Shown piece by piece: positions 44,391 through 53,306 of a DNA stretch of 64,000 nucleotides. Source of the stretch: an uncultured Deferribacteres bacterium (GTDB lineage Bacteria > Zhuqueibacterota > JdFR-76 > DREG01). Each line of letters opens with the position of its first letter. Position 1 is the stretch's first letter. The DNA is taken from assembly GCA_913009825.1 (NCBI GenBank), contig CAJVYQ010000018.1, positions 1 to 64,000 of the forward strand, read 5' to 3'. Position numbers and translations under genes: made by a program. Below the pieces are notes generated by a model that saw only the letters and a list, made by a program, of their open reading frames with translations, was not told the DNA's origin and searched no databases.

Positions 44391-44516
44391 CTTAATTGAG
44401 CGATTGTAGATCGATTCGCTGGATCGATCACCTCATTTAATGGATTTATTCGAAATAGTGAAAATCCGTTGAGTAACAAAAATATGCTTATAAACCGGAA
44501 AATTGCTCAATTTAGG
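44391..44516. mobile_element. Family B MITE-like element
   Basis: 126 bases from CTTAATTGAGCGATTG to AATTGCTCAATTTAGG (degenerate left end). The inner part contains GATCGATTCGCTGGATCGATC. It sits between the acyl-CoA dehydrogenase and nusB genes. Confidence 0.6.
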
Positions 44517-44725
44517 TATGAAAAAATCCCGCTTTGATGTAATTTCCGGAAGTTCTGTTCCGTCTAAGGCCGGTTGCGGAAAAATAACCGGATTATCACT
44601 TGTTTCATGTGAAGTAAATTATTACATTAAAATCAGTATCATCGATGCCAAAAACTTTGTGAAACTATACGTAAATTCTAATGAATAAATTAAATTATTC
44701 CCAAAACAGGTAGGTTCATTTATCC

Positions 44726-45181
44726 ATGGGGAAAACAGGTCGAAGAGAAGGGAGGGAATATACATTACGTGTTCTCTATGCGTTCGAGATGACTAAAAAT
44801 CCGGTAGAGGACATTTTTCACGACAGTTTAATGGGGAGATTATCTGCGAAAAAGACAGAAAATTTTTCGTCCGAATTAGTCCACTTGTGTGTCGAACACG
44901 AAAAAGAATTCGATAAAATAATTCGCTCAAAGGCGCTGAATTGGGAATTTCATAGAATTGCGATTTTAGACCGGATTGTCCTGCGTATCGGAATTTGTGA
45001 ATTAATTTATTTTCCGGATATCCCCCCGAAGGTTTCTATCAATGAGGCGATTGAAATAGCCAAAAAATACAGTACTGAAAAAAGTGGTCTATTTGTGAAT
45101 GGAATTTTAGATGCTGTTCTACAGGATTTGAAAGATTCCGGAAAATTTCACAAAAGCGGACGTGGTTTAGTGAACGGTTAA
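44726..45181 (+). CDS. nusB: Transcription antitermination factor NusB
   Basis: 151-aa all-helical RNA-binding factor needed for rRNA transcription antitermination with NusE. It begins MGKTGRREGREYTLRVLYAF, with the typical RRxGREYTLRVLYAFEMT helix 1. AILDRIVLRIGICELIYFPD and PPKVSINEAIEIAKKYSTEK, then SGLFVNGILDAVL, are the family signature region. Length is normal. A good terminator follows 23 bases after the stop. Confidence 0.92.
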   Translation: MGKTGRREGREYTLRVLYAFEMTKNPVEDIFHDSLMGRLSAKKTENFSSELVHLCVEHEKEFDKIIRSKALNWEFHRIAILDRIVLRIGICELIYFPDIPPKVSINEAIEIAKKYSTEKSGLFVNGILDAVLQDLKDSGKFHKSGRGLVNG

Positions 45182-45204
45182 TCAGGAGACAAAAAACAAG
45201 ACAG

Positions 45205-45237
45205 GCCGGAAACTTGAATGGTTTTCGGCTTTTTTTA
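45205..45237 (+). terminator. Rho-independent terminator of nusB
   Basis: GCCGGAAAC, a 7-base loop, GTTTTCGGC (one G-U pair), then seven T residues, right after nusB. Confidence 0.8.
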
Positions 45238-45339
45238 TAGATAGTCATTCTGTTCCTGTCAAGCCGGCAACCGAATTCCAAATTGTTGCATGGTATAAAA
45301 AATCGATATATATTGTATTGGTTTTTCTGAAAATTATTT

Positions 45340-45463
45340 GTAACTATTCAGGTATGCCGGTTTCCTGATGTGAGATAATCCTTCGACTTTGCTCAGGCTG
45401 GCCTTGAAAGCCATGCTCAGCGGAGTCGAAGTGTGATTACAATGAGTATACTTGAATAGTTAC
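45340..45463. mobile_element. Family A MITE-like element upstream of secA
   Basis: 124 bases from GTAACTATTCAGGTATGC to ATACTTGAATAGTTAC. Interior CTTCGACTTTGCTCAGG and GGAGTCGAAGTGTGATTACA as in the copy at 28187. The right end is 96 bases from the secA start. A stray CTGAATAGTAAC (45534-45545) lies between them. Confidence 0.7.
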
Positions 45464-45558
45464 AATCCTTTTTTTGCTTACATCGGTGGATAAAAAAACT
45501 GTTCGGTGTTTTTGTAGGAGGCAGGTGCAGGCTGAATAGTAACGATAGAGGTTAAATC

Positions 45559-48500
45559 ATGTTAGATGGCATTCTTACAAAAGTTTTTGGCAGCAAATAC
45601 GGTAGAGAAATTAAAAAGCTTCAACCTATCGTGGAACAAATCAATGAAAAATATGAAGAATATCAATCATGGAGTGATGAAGAATTAAAAGCATTAACGC
45701 CCAAATTCCGGCGAAGAATTATTGAACGGATCAAACCGGTACAGGATGAAATTTCCGATATACAGCGCCAATTAGAAGAGAGCTTTGCCAAAGGAGAATC
45801 TGCAGAGAGCAGGGAAGAACTGCGGCTTCGGATTGAAAGTTTAGAGAAAGAAGAGAAAGAATTAACTTCGACTGTGTTGGATGAAATTTTACCGGAAGCA
45901 TTCGCCGCAGTGAAAGATACCTGTCGGCGTTTGCTTGGAAAATCCTGGGACGTGGTAGGGCAAAAGGCAACCTGGGAAATGATTCCATACGATGTGCAAT
46001 TGTTGGGCGCTGTTGTGCTTCAGCAGGGAAAAATTGCCGAAATGGCTACAGGCGAAGGAAAAACGCTGGTGGCAACCATGCCGGTATACTTGAATGCATT
46101 GCCGGGAAAGGGAGCTCACCTTGTAACGGTAAATGATTATCTTGCCCGGCGTGATGCTGAATGGATGGGCGAAATTTATAACTTTTTGGGGCTGAGCTTC
46201 GCTTATATCACCAACGATATGGATCCCGCCGAACGAAAAGTGGCCTATGATGCGGATGTCACTTACGGAACTAACAATGAATTCGGTTTTGATTACCTTC
46301 GTGACAATATGGCGGTAACCGTTGACGGTTTGGTGCAAAGGGGTCACTATTTTGCGATTGTTGATGAAGTGGACAGCGTTTTAATCGATGAGGCGAGAAC
46401 CCCGCTGATCATCTCCGGCCCGGTGAGCCATTCAACTCATAAATATGATGAATTGCGGCCATTGGTGGATCGCCTGGTGAGAAATCAAACGATTCTGGTA
46501 AATAAAATTGTGGCGGAAGCGGAAAAACTGTTGGAAACAGATGAATATCAGGCGGGAATTAAGCTGCTGCAGGCACAGCGCGGTGCGCCCAAGAATAAAA
46601 GATTGGCTAAATTACTGCAGGAGCAGGGCATCATCAAATTGATGCGCCGGGTAGAAAATGATTATATCCGCGATAAAAAAGTAAATGAACTGGATGAAGA
46701 TCTGTATTATTCCATCGATGAGAAAAACCATACTTCCGATTTGACCGATAAAGGACGGTTGGCGCTTTCTCCCAATGATGACGGCGGTATGTTTGTTATC
46801 CCTGACATCGATACCCTCCTCTCCGAACTGGAAGGGGACGAAAGTTTATCAAAGACAGAAAAACAGCGGAGGCGGGAAAAGATTTATAAGGAATATGGCG
46901 AAAAGAGCGAACGCGTTCATAATGTTTCCCAGTTGCTGAAAGCATATTCCCTGTTTGAAAAAGATGTGGAATATGTGGTTTCGGATAACAAGGTAATGAT
47001 TGTCGACGAGTTTACCGGCAGACTAATGCCCGGCAGGCGATTCAGCGACGGTTTGCATCAGGCGCTCGAGGCAAAGGAAAACGTTAAAATTGAGCGGGAA
47101 ACGCAAACGTTAGCGACCATTACACTGCAAAATTATTTCCGGATGTACAACAAGTTAGCAGGTATGACCGGAACGGCCGAAACCGAAGCCGGTGAATTTT
47201 GGGAAATATACAAGTTAGATGTCATCGTTGTTCCCACCAACCGGCCGGTACGCCGTATGGATTACAATGATCTGATTTACAAAACGAGACGGGAAAAATA
47301 CAATGCAGTGATCGATGAAATTGTGCGCATGCACGAAATAGGAAGACCGGTTTTGGTTGGCACGGTGACGGTGGAAGTTTCGGAAATTCTAAGCCGGATG
47401 TTAAAACGGCGCGGGATTCGCCACAACGTCTTGAATGCCAAATACCACCAACAAGAGGCGGAAATTGTGGCAAAAGCCGGTCAGCCGGGTATGGTTACCA
47501 TCGCAACCAATATGGCGGGTCGTGGTACCGATATCAAACTTGGCGCCGGTGTGGTGCAGTGTAAGGAGGAGTGTTATTTAATCGATAGAGAGAATGAAGC
47601 GCCGGAAAATGTGGATATCGATTTCTGTAAATCGGATATGCCGTGCGGTCTTCATATAATCGGAACGGAAAGACATGAATCGAGACGAATCGATTTACAG
47701 TTACGGGGCCGTGCCGCCCGTCAGGGCGATCCGGGTTCATCGATATTTTATCTTTCCCTCGAGGATGATTTGATGCGTCTGTTTGCTCCGGAACGGATTG
47801 CCGGTGTGATGGATCGTTTGGGATTGAAGGAGGGAGAAGTCATTCAGCATTCCATGGTGACCCGATCCATCGAAAGGGCGCAAAAGAAAGTGGAAATGCA
47901 AAATTTCGGTATTCGAAAACATCTTCTGGAATACGATGATGTGATGAACAAGCAGCGTGAAAGTATTTACAAAAGACGGAATTTTGCCCTGCGCGAACAA
48001 AATTTAAAAGATGAAATTACCACAATTATCCGCGATTTTGCGGAGGAGACTGTTCTCGATTATAGCGATGAAAAAGCTTATCCGGAGGAATGGGATTGGG
48101 ACAATCTTCGGGAGCAATTTATGCGCGTTGCCTTTTTGGATATCGACGTGAAACCCGGCGAATACAATGATTTCACGCAGGAAAGTTTGATCGAACATAT
48201 TTACAAAAAGTCGATGGACCTGTATGAATGGCGGGAGAAAAATTTCGGTCCCGATGTGATGCGGCAGATCGAGCGCATCGCTACCCTGCATATTATCGAT
48301 GATCGCTGGAAAGAGCATCTTTATGAGATGGACCTGCTGAAAGAGGGTATCGGATTACGTGCCTACGGACAGAAAAATCCGTTAATTGAATACAAGCAGG
48401 AAGGTTATAAAACATTTGTGGAGATGCTTGGCCGGGTGGACGAAGGAGTGCTTGAATTTGTCTTCAAGGCGCAACCGGCTTCGATGCAGGAGAGGAGAAC

Positions 48501-48702
48501 TAATGTGGAGCAGGAAATGGAAACCGTCCATGCCTCTTCCGACGGAATGGCGTACCAATATTCCGGTGAAGGTGATGAGGGCCCGGACCGGGCCGCAACC
48601 CAGACCAAACAAAAACCGATTCGCGTGGCACAAAAAGTTGGCAGGAATGATCCCTGTCCTTGTGGCAGCGGCAAGAAATATAAATATTGTCACGGCAGAT
48701 AA
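45559..48702 (+). CDS. secA: Preprotein translocase ATPase SecA
   Basis: 1047-aa motor that drives Sec-dependent export. Walker A ATGEGKTLVATMPVYLNA near residue 163, DEAD-like VDEVDSVLIDEARTP near 267, and HIIGTERHESRRIDLQLRGR with the conserved helicase motif. A long insert after the preprotein cross-linking start (about 315-460, LLETDEYQAGIKLLQAQRGA onward) is typical of FCB SecA. An extra cysteine-bearing insert (VVQCKEECYLIDRENEAPE then DFCKSDMPCGLHI, residues about 668-700) is described in the findings. The C-terminus ends in the zinc-binding SEC-C motif VGRNDPCPCGSGKKYKYCHG. Ribosome site AGAGG before ATG 45559. Bracketed by family A elements. Confidence 0.97.
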   Translation: MLDGILTKVFGSKYGREIKKLQPIVEQINEKYEEYQSWSDEELKALTPKFRRRIIERIKPVQDEISDIQRQLEESFAKGESAESREELRLRIESLEKEEKELTSTVLDEILPEAFAAVKDTCRRLLGKSWDVVGQKATWEMIPYDVQLLGAVVLQQGKIAEMATGEGKTLVATMPVYLNALPGKGAHLVTVNDYLARRDAEWMGEIYNFLGLSFAYITNDMDPAERKVAYDADVTYGTNNEFGFDYLRDNMAVTVDGLVQRGHYFAIVDEVDSVLIDEARTPLIISGPVSHSTHKYDELRPLVDRLVRNQTILVNKIVAEAEKLLETDEYQAGIKLLQAQRGAPKNKRLAKLLQEQGIIKLMRRVENDYIRDKKVNELDEDLYYSIDEKNHTSDLTDKGRLALSPNDDGGMFVIPDIDTLLSELEGDESLSKTEKQRRREKIYKEYGEKSERVHNVSQLLKAYSLFEKDVEYVVSDNKVMIVDEFTGRLMPGRRFSDGLHQALEAKENVKIERETQTLATITLQNYFRMYNKLAGMTGTAETEAGEFWEIYKLDVIVVPTNRPVRRMDYNDLIYKTRREKYNAVIDEIVRMHEIGRPVLVGTVTVEVSEILSRMLKRRGIRHNVLNAKYHQQEAEIVAKAGQPGMVTIATNMAGRGTDIKLGAGVVQCKEECYLIDRENEAPENVDIDFCKSDMPCGLHIIGTERHESRRIDLQLRGRAARQGDPGSSIFYLSLEDDLMRLFAPERIAGVMDRLGLKEGEVIQHSMVTRSIERAQKKVEMQNFGIRKHLLEYDDVMNKQRESIYKRRNFALREQNLKDEITTIIRDFAEETVLDYSDEKAYPEEWDWDNLREQFMRVAFLDIDVKPGEYNDFTQESLIEHIYKKSMDLYEWREKNFGPDVMRQIERIATLHIIDDRWKEHLYEMDLLKEGIGLRAYGQKNPLIEYKQEGYKTFVEMLGRVDEGVLEFVFKAQPASMQERRTNVEQEMETVHASSDGMAYQYSGEGDEGPDRAATQTKQKPIRVAQKVGRNDPCPCGSGKKYKYCHGR

Positions 48703-48716
48703 AAGATAAAATATTG

Positions 48717-48892
48717 GTAACTACTCAGGTATGCACCATGAATTAACTGTAATCACGCTTCGACTCCCTGCCCGTAGCAGGCAGGCGTTCAGCATGGCTA
48801 TTTATGCCGGCCCGAGCCTCTTCGTAAAGCTCGGGGTAAACTCAGTCGCAGGCTTCCTGCACATCAAACAATAAGCATGCCTGAATAGTCAC
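48717..48892. mobile_element. Family A MITE-like element downstream of secA
   Basis: 176 bases from GTAACTACTCAGGTATGC to ATGCCTGAATAGTCAC, closely similar to the copy at 23319 (same TTAACTGTAATCACGCTTCG and CCTGCCCGTAGCAGGCAGG hairpin). It begins 15 bases after the secA stop and may act as its 3' end. Confidence 0.7.
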
Positions 48893-49097
48893 ATCAAATA
48901 TTACAGTTTTTTAATATTGTTTTAACTGATTTAAGAAACAAATGGTTAAACATCTGCCGTCTTTTCAGGACGTTTTCTGCAGGAAAAACGTTCTGAATTT
49001 GCTTGACAATAAGACGAATAATTATATATTGAAATCGTTGTGCGATTTTCCACGAAAAAAGGCGGCACAGTTAGTTAAAACGGAGGCGAGAAAGAGC

Positions 49098-49571
49098 ATG
49101 AACGAGCGTGTTGTGGAAATTTTAATTTATTTGATGTCGGAAATCCGTGAACACCAGGGTAATATGGAACAGATAAATGGAATTTCCAAATATCTGAAAA
49201 AACAGGGCTACACGGAAAGCGAAATAAATACCGCCTTTTCCTGGTTGTTTGAACGAATCAAATCGGATACCGAGCAGCTCTACACATCGGAAAGTGCATC
49301 GTCGGCTCATTCCTATCGTGTGTTGCATGAGGTGGAGAAAATTGTCATCACACCGGCAGCCTACGGCTACATTTTACAACTTCAACAATTGGAAATTATT
49401 GATATCAATGAGGTGGAACAGGTTATTGAACGGGCAATGATGTTGAGCGTGAGCAAAGTCGATGTGAATGATATCAAGTCGATAGTTGCTTCTTTGTTTT
49501 TTAATCTGGATGATGGTGATTATAATTATCTGGGTAAATCAATTTTGGATACGGATGGAATTATTCACTAG
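49098..49571 (+). CDS. smg: Smg/DUF494 family protein
   Basis: 157-aa small helical protein of unknown function. MNERVVEILIYLMSEIREHQ and AFSWLFERIKSDTEQLYTSE, then TPAAYGYILQLQQLEIIDIN and QVIERAMMLSVSKVDVNDIK match the DUF494/Smg pattern. The start is placed at ATG 49098, after GAAAGAGC; the frame is open back to 48942 without a better site. topA follows 23 bases later and xerC after that, a cluster order seen widely in bacteria (smg next to topA), which supports the call. Confidence 0.82.
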   Translation: MNERVVEILIYLMSEIREHQGNMEQINGISKYLKKQGYTESEINTAFSWLFERIKSDTEQLYTSESASSAHSYRVLHEVEKIVITPAAYGYILQLQQLEIIDINEVEQVIERAMMLSVSKVDVNDIKSIVASLFFNLDDGDYNYLGKSILDTDGIIH

Positions 49572-49594
49572 ATTAAGAAAGAAATCGAGATAAT

Positions 49595-51838
49595 ATGGCG
49601 CAATTCCTCGTAGTCGTTGAGTCGGTCGCCAAAACCAAAACCATAAATAAAATTCTTGGTACAAACTATACGGTAAAGGCTTCAATTGGTCATGTCAAAG
49701 ATTTGCCCAAGAAGCGTTTAGGGGTGGATATAGAAAAAGGATTTGAACCTGAGTATGTCGCAATTAGAGGAAAGGGGAGAACCCTGCAGGAATTGCGGAA
49801 AATAGCAGCTCAGAGCGATGAAGTTTTCATTGCTACCGATCCTGACCGGGAAGGTGAAGCGATCGCCTATCATTTAGCGGAAGAAATCCGGCCTAAAAAT
49901 AAAAATATCAAAAGAGTACTGTTTAACGAAATAACCCCTTCTGCCGTTAAACAGGCAATTTCTCAACCCACTATTATCAATCTGGGCAAGGTAGATGCCC
50001 AAAAAGCACGCCGTGTGATGGATAGATTGGTCGGTTACCAGATCAGTCCGATCCTTTGGAAAACCATCTGTAGTGGTTTAAGTGCCGGCCGGGTTCAATC
50101 GGTGGCTTTACGCTTGATTTGTGAGCGTGAAGATAAGGTGACATCCTTTGTTCCGGAAGAATATTGGTCTGTTACAGCCAAGTTGTGCGGCGACAGAACG
50201 GATCCGTTTCATGCAAAATTGGTGAAAATTCAAAAGAAAGATCCCAAGATTGAAAACGAATCGGCCGCCCAAATTTATGTCGAAGACATCCGGAAAAAAG
50301 AATTTACCGTTGAAAAGATCAACACGAAAAATGTTAAACGGAACCCGTTTCCGCCATTTACCACCAGCACTCTCCAGCAGGACGCCGCCCGCCGGTTCGG
50401 TTTTTCAGCTTCCCGGATTATGTCCATAGCCCAGCAGTTATACGAAGGCATCGAGCTGGGTACCGGGGGAAGCGTCGGTTTGATTACTTACATGCGTACC
50501 GATTCCACCCGAATAGCCAACGATGCATTGCAAATGGCGAGAGTATACATTGCCGGCGCTTACGGTCAGCAGTACTTACCGGACAAACCGAGGATTTTCA
50601 AGAAAAAGGCCAAAATCCAGGATGCCCATGAAGCGATTCGCCCCACGTCTCTGAAATACGAGCCGAAACAGATTGCTAAATTCCTTACAAAAGACCAATT
50701 TAAAATCTATCAGTTAATCTGGAAACGCTTTGTTGCTTCTCAGATGGCTGCTGCCCTGTTCGAGCAGACGGCGATCGATATCAAAGCGGACGAATACCTC
50801 TTCAGAAAAACAGGTTCGGTAACCAAGTTTCGCGGCTTTCTGCAACTTTATGAAGAAATGCCGGATAAAAACAATAGCGATGAAAACGGTAATAAGGATG
50901 AACCGTTTCCCCGGGATCTTAAAGCCGGTGAATTGTTGAAACTGCTTGACCTGATTAAAAAACAACACTTTACTACTCCCCCGCCCAGGTATAACGAAAG
51001 CACCCTGATTAAGGAATTGGATCAGTTGGGGATCGGGCGGCCGTCAACCTACGCTCAGATTATTACTACTTTACTGAACCGCACTTATGTGGAAAAACAG
51101 GAAAGAAGATTACATCCAACCGATTTGGGGTGCACGGTGAACAATCTTCTTGTTGCTAATTTCCCGGATATTTTTAATGTGAAGTTTACAGCTCACATGG
51201 AAAACGAACTTGATTTGGTGGAAGCCGGTACAAAGACTTCCCATTCTGTTTTACAGGATTTTTACGATCCTTTCAGCCAGGCCATCGAGCAGGCGGATGC
51301 TAAAAAATCGGAGATAAAAAAATCACTGCAAAAATCAACCGGTGAAATCTGTCCGGAGTGTGGGAAAGGTCATCTTGTGGTCAAGTGGGGCCGCAATGGG
51401 AAATTCATGGCTTGCAGCAATTATCCCGATTGTCGTTTTACACGCCCTATCGATGAAGAAGAAACCAAAACAGATGAAAAATGTGAACTGTGTGGCGCGG
51501 AGATGATCATTAAAAATGGCCGCTTTGGACGGTTTTTAGCTTGTTCCGCTTACCCGAAATGTAAAAATACCAAGCCAATCTCCCTCCATATTCATTGTCC
51601 CAAGGATGGATGCGAAGGAACCATCGTAGAAAAACAATCGCGGCGTGGCAAGATATTCTACGGCTGCAGCAATTATCCCCAATGCGATTTTGCCACTTGG
51701 AATAAACCGGTGGAGAAGGCCTGTCCTCAATGTGGTAATCCTTATATGGAATTGCGGAAGAGCAAAGCCAAAGGCGAGTTTCTCAAATGTCCGTCCTGTA
51801 AATTTGAAATGACCGGTGAAACCCTGGAACAGGATTAA
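49595..51838 (+). CDS. topA: DNA topoisomerase I
   Basis: 747-aa type IA topoisomerase that relaxes negatively supercoiled DNA. The Toprim domain starts MAQFLVVVESVAKTKTINKI with the acidic FIATDPDREGEAIAYHLA near 85-102. The active-site region is GLITYMRTDSTRIA (Tyr near 302). Then EAIRPTS and GIGRPSTYAQIITTL. The C-terminus has four zinc-ribbon modules with paired cysteines (CPECGKG, CELCGAEM, CPKDGCEG and CPQCGNPY with their partner CxxYPxCxF-type cysteines). Length is normal for a TopA with four ribbons. Between smg and xerC. Confidence 0.97.
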   Translation: MAQFLVVVESVAKTKTINKILGTNYTVKASIGHVKDLPKKRLGVDIEKGFEPEYVAIRGKGRTLQELRKIAAQSDEVFIATDPDREGEAIAYHLAEEIRPKNKNIKRVLFNEITPSAVKQAISQPTIINLGKVDAQKARRVMDRLVGYQISPILWKTICSGLSAGRVQSVALRLICEREDKVTSFVPEEYWSVTAKLCGDRTDPFHAKLVKIQKKDPKIENESAAQIYVEDIRKKEFTVEKINTKNVKRNPFPPFTTSTLQQDAARRFGFSASRIMSIAQQLYEGIELGTGGSVGLITYMRTDSTRIANDALQMARVYIAGAYGQQYLPDKPRIFKKKAKIQDAHEAIRPTSLKYEPKQIAKFLTKDQFKIYQLIWKRFVASQMAAALFEQTAIDIKADEYLFRKTGSVTKFRGFLQLYEEMPDKNNSDENGNKDEPFPRDLKAGELLKLLDLIKKQHFTTPPPRYNESTLIKELDQLGIGRPSTYAQIITTLLNRTYVEKQERRLHPTDLGCTVNNLLVANFPDIFNVKFTAHMENELDLVEAGTKTSHSVLQDFYDPFSQAIEQADAKKSEIKKSLQKSTGEICPECGKGHLVVKWGRNGKFMACSNYPDCRFTRPIDEEETKTDEKCELCGAEMIIKNGRFGRFLACSAYPKCKNTKPISLHIHCPKDGCEGTIVEKQSRRGKIFYGCSNYPQCDFATWNKPVEKACPQCGNPYMELRKSKAKGEFLKCPSCKFEMTGETLEQD

Positions 51839-51841
51839 CAC

Positions 51842-52741
51842 TTGGAAGAGTCGATCCCAAAATTTATAAAATTTCTCAAAGCTGAAAAGAACTACTCCGA
51901 TTTCACAATTGTAGCTTATGAGCTGGATTTGTGCCAATTCCGGGAATATATTAACCGGGAATATAACAGAAGCTTAGCTTTGGATGAAATTACGAAACAG
52001 CAGATACGCGGTTTCATGTCCCATCTCGTTGCTGCCGGGCTTTCCAGAAACTCCATTGGCCGAAAATTAGCGGCGTTGCGTTCCTATTTTCGTTATCTGA
52101 ACCGCATCGGCGAAATTTCTGCCAATCCGGCACAGCAAATCCAAACACCAAAATATAAGAAAAAATTGCCCGTATTTCTGAGTATTCAGCAAGCATTGCA
52201 AGTTTTGAATTTACCCGATTCAGATACGCCGGAAGGACTGCGCGACCGGGCTATTTTAGAGTTGTTTTATGGAACCGGCATTCGCCTGAGAGAGTTAACT
52301 AATTTAGATATCGAGGATATTGATTTTTACAGCGGCTTGATTAGAATTTTAGGTAAAGGCAGAAAAGAGAGAATGGTACCGTTGGGACCAAATGCAGCAA
52401 AAATTCTGAAAAAATATTTGAAAAACAGAAGCCATTTTTTTACGCATTCACAAGAACTGTACCGTGCCGCTTTATTTTTAGGAACCAGGGGGAAGCGTAT
52501 TTCCCCCCGGCAGGTGCAACGCCGTGTGCAATATTTTCTCAGTAAAATTTCCGATGCAACATCACTCAGTCCCCATGTTCTGCGTCATACTTTTGCTACC
52601 CATCTTTTGGATGCCGGCGCCGACCTGGAAGCAGTGAGAGAACTTTTGGGACATACAAGTTTATCGACCACGCAAATCTACACGCATGTGAGTATGGAAA
52701 AGTTGAAAAGAATTTATAAACAAGCGCATCCGAGAGCATGA
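51842..52741 (+). CDS. xerC: Tyrosine recombinase XerC/XerD-like
   Basis: 299-aa site-specific recombinase that resolves chromosome dimers at dif sites. N-terminal SAM-like core-binding domain (FIKFLKAEKNYSDFTIVAYE). The catalytic domain carries Arg in GTGIRLREL, the HxxR in LSPHVLRHTFATHLLDAG, and the His and Tyr of ELLGHTSLSTTQIYTHVSM. Starts at TTG 51842, three bases after the topA stop, so it is translationally coupled; the first residues MEESIPKFIKFLK agree with the family length. XerC and XerD cannot be told apart here. Confidence 0.9.
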   Translation: MEESIPKFIKFLKAEKNYSDFTIVAYELDLCQFREYINREYNRSLALDEITKQQIRGFMSHLVAAGLSRNSIGRKLAALRSYFRYLNRIGEISANPAQQIQTPKYKKKLPVFLSIQQALQVLNLPDSDTPEGLRDRAILELFYGTGIRLRELTNLDIEDIDFYSGLIRILGKGRKERMVPLGPNAAKILKKYLKNRSHFFTHSQELYRAALFLGTRGKRISPRQVQRRVQYFLSKISDATSLSPHVLRHTFATHLLDAGADLEAVRELLGHTSLSTTQIYTHVSMEKLKRIYKQAHPRA

Positions 52742-52953
52742 TATTTTTAAATTATTTTGGATTGAATTGTTGTTCTTTGATAAAATGTACTCCGCAAGTT
52801 TGTCCTTGATCTGATGAAAATTTCGTTTGGAGAAATGGTAAAGAGTGTCCGGTACAGATTAATTAAAAAGATGTCGGAATAAATCATAGGACGGATTATC
52901 CGGGGAGAGTAATAGTCATGAAGTATTCATTCTAAAATCAGAAGGAGAAGGCT

Positions 52954-53304
52954 ATGCAAACAACATTCACGTCTCGGCACTTCAAGTCAACGGAAAACTT
53001 GAAAACTTATGCGCAAGATGAAGTCCAAAAGATGCAAAAGTTTTTTGACAGAATAGTTGAATGTGATATCATTTTGGTGAAGGAGAAAAAAAATAACCTG
53101 ACTGCCGATATTTCGATGAAAGTATCCAACAGTGTGCTGAACGCAAAAGAGTCTTCTGATGATTTTTACAAATCGATTGATCTTGCTGTAGAAAAATTAG
53201 AGAGACAGATAAAAAAATACAAAGGTAAGAATCACAACCATTCACATACAAAAATTAATGATGTTCTTCTGGAGACGGAAAATGTAGAAGAAGAAAAAAC
53301 ATAA
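52954..53304 (+). CDS. hpf: Ribosome hibernation-promoting factor (HPF/YfiA family)
   Basis: 116-aa short-type HPF that binds the 30S decoding region in stationary phase. Starts MQTTFTSRHFKSTENLKTYA, followed by DEVQKMQKFFDRIVECDIIL and ADISMKVSNSVLNAKESSDD, then FYKSIDLAVEKLERQIKKYK. It lacks the C-terminal dimerisation domain of long HPF. Ribosome site AGAAGGAGAAGG. The gene lies 2 bases before hprK, an arrangement shared with other FCB and Gram-positive genomes that hold stress and carbon regulation together. Confidence 0.9.
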   Translation: MQTTFTSRHFKSTENLKTYAQDEVQKMQKFFDRIVECDIILVKEKKNNLTADISMKVSNSVLNAKESSDDFYKSIDLAVEKLERQIKKYKGKNHNHSHTKINDVLLETENVEEEKT

Positions 53305-53306
53305 AA

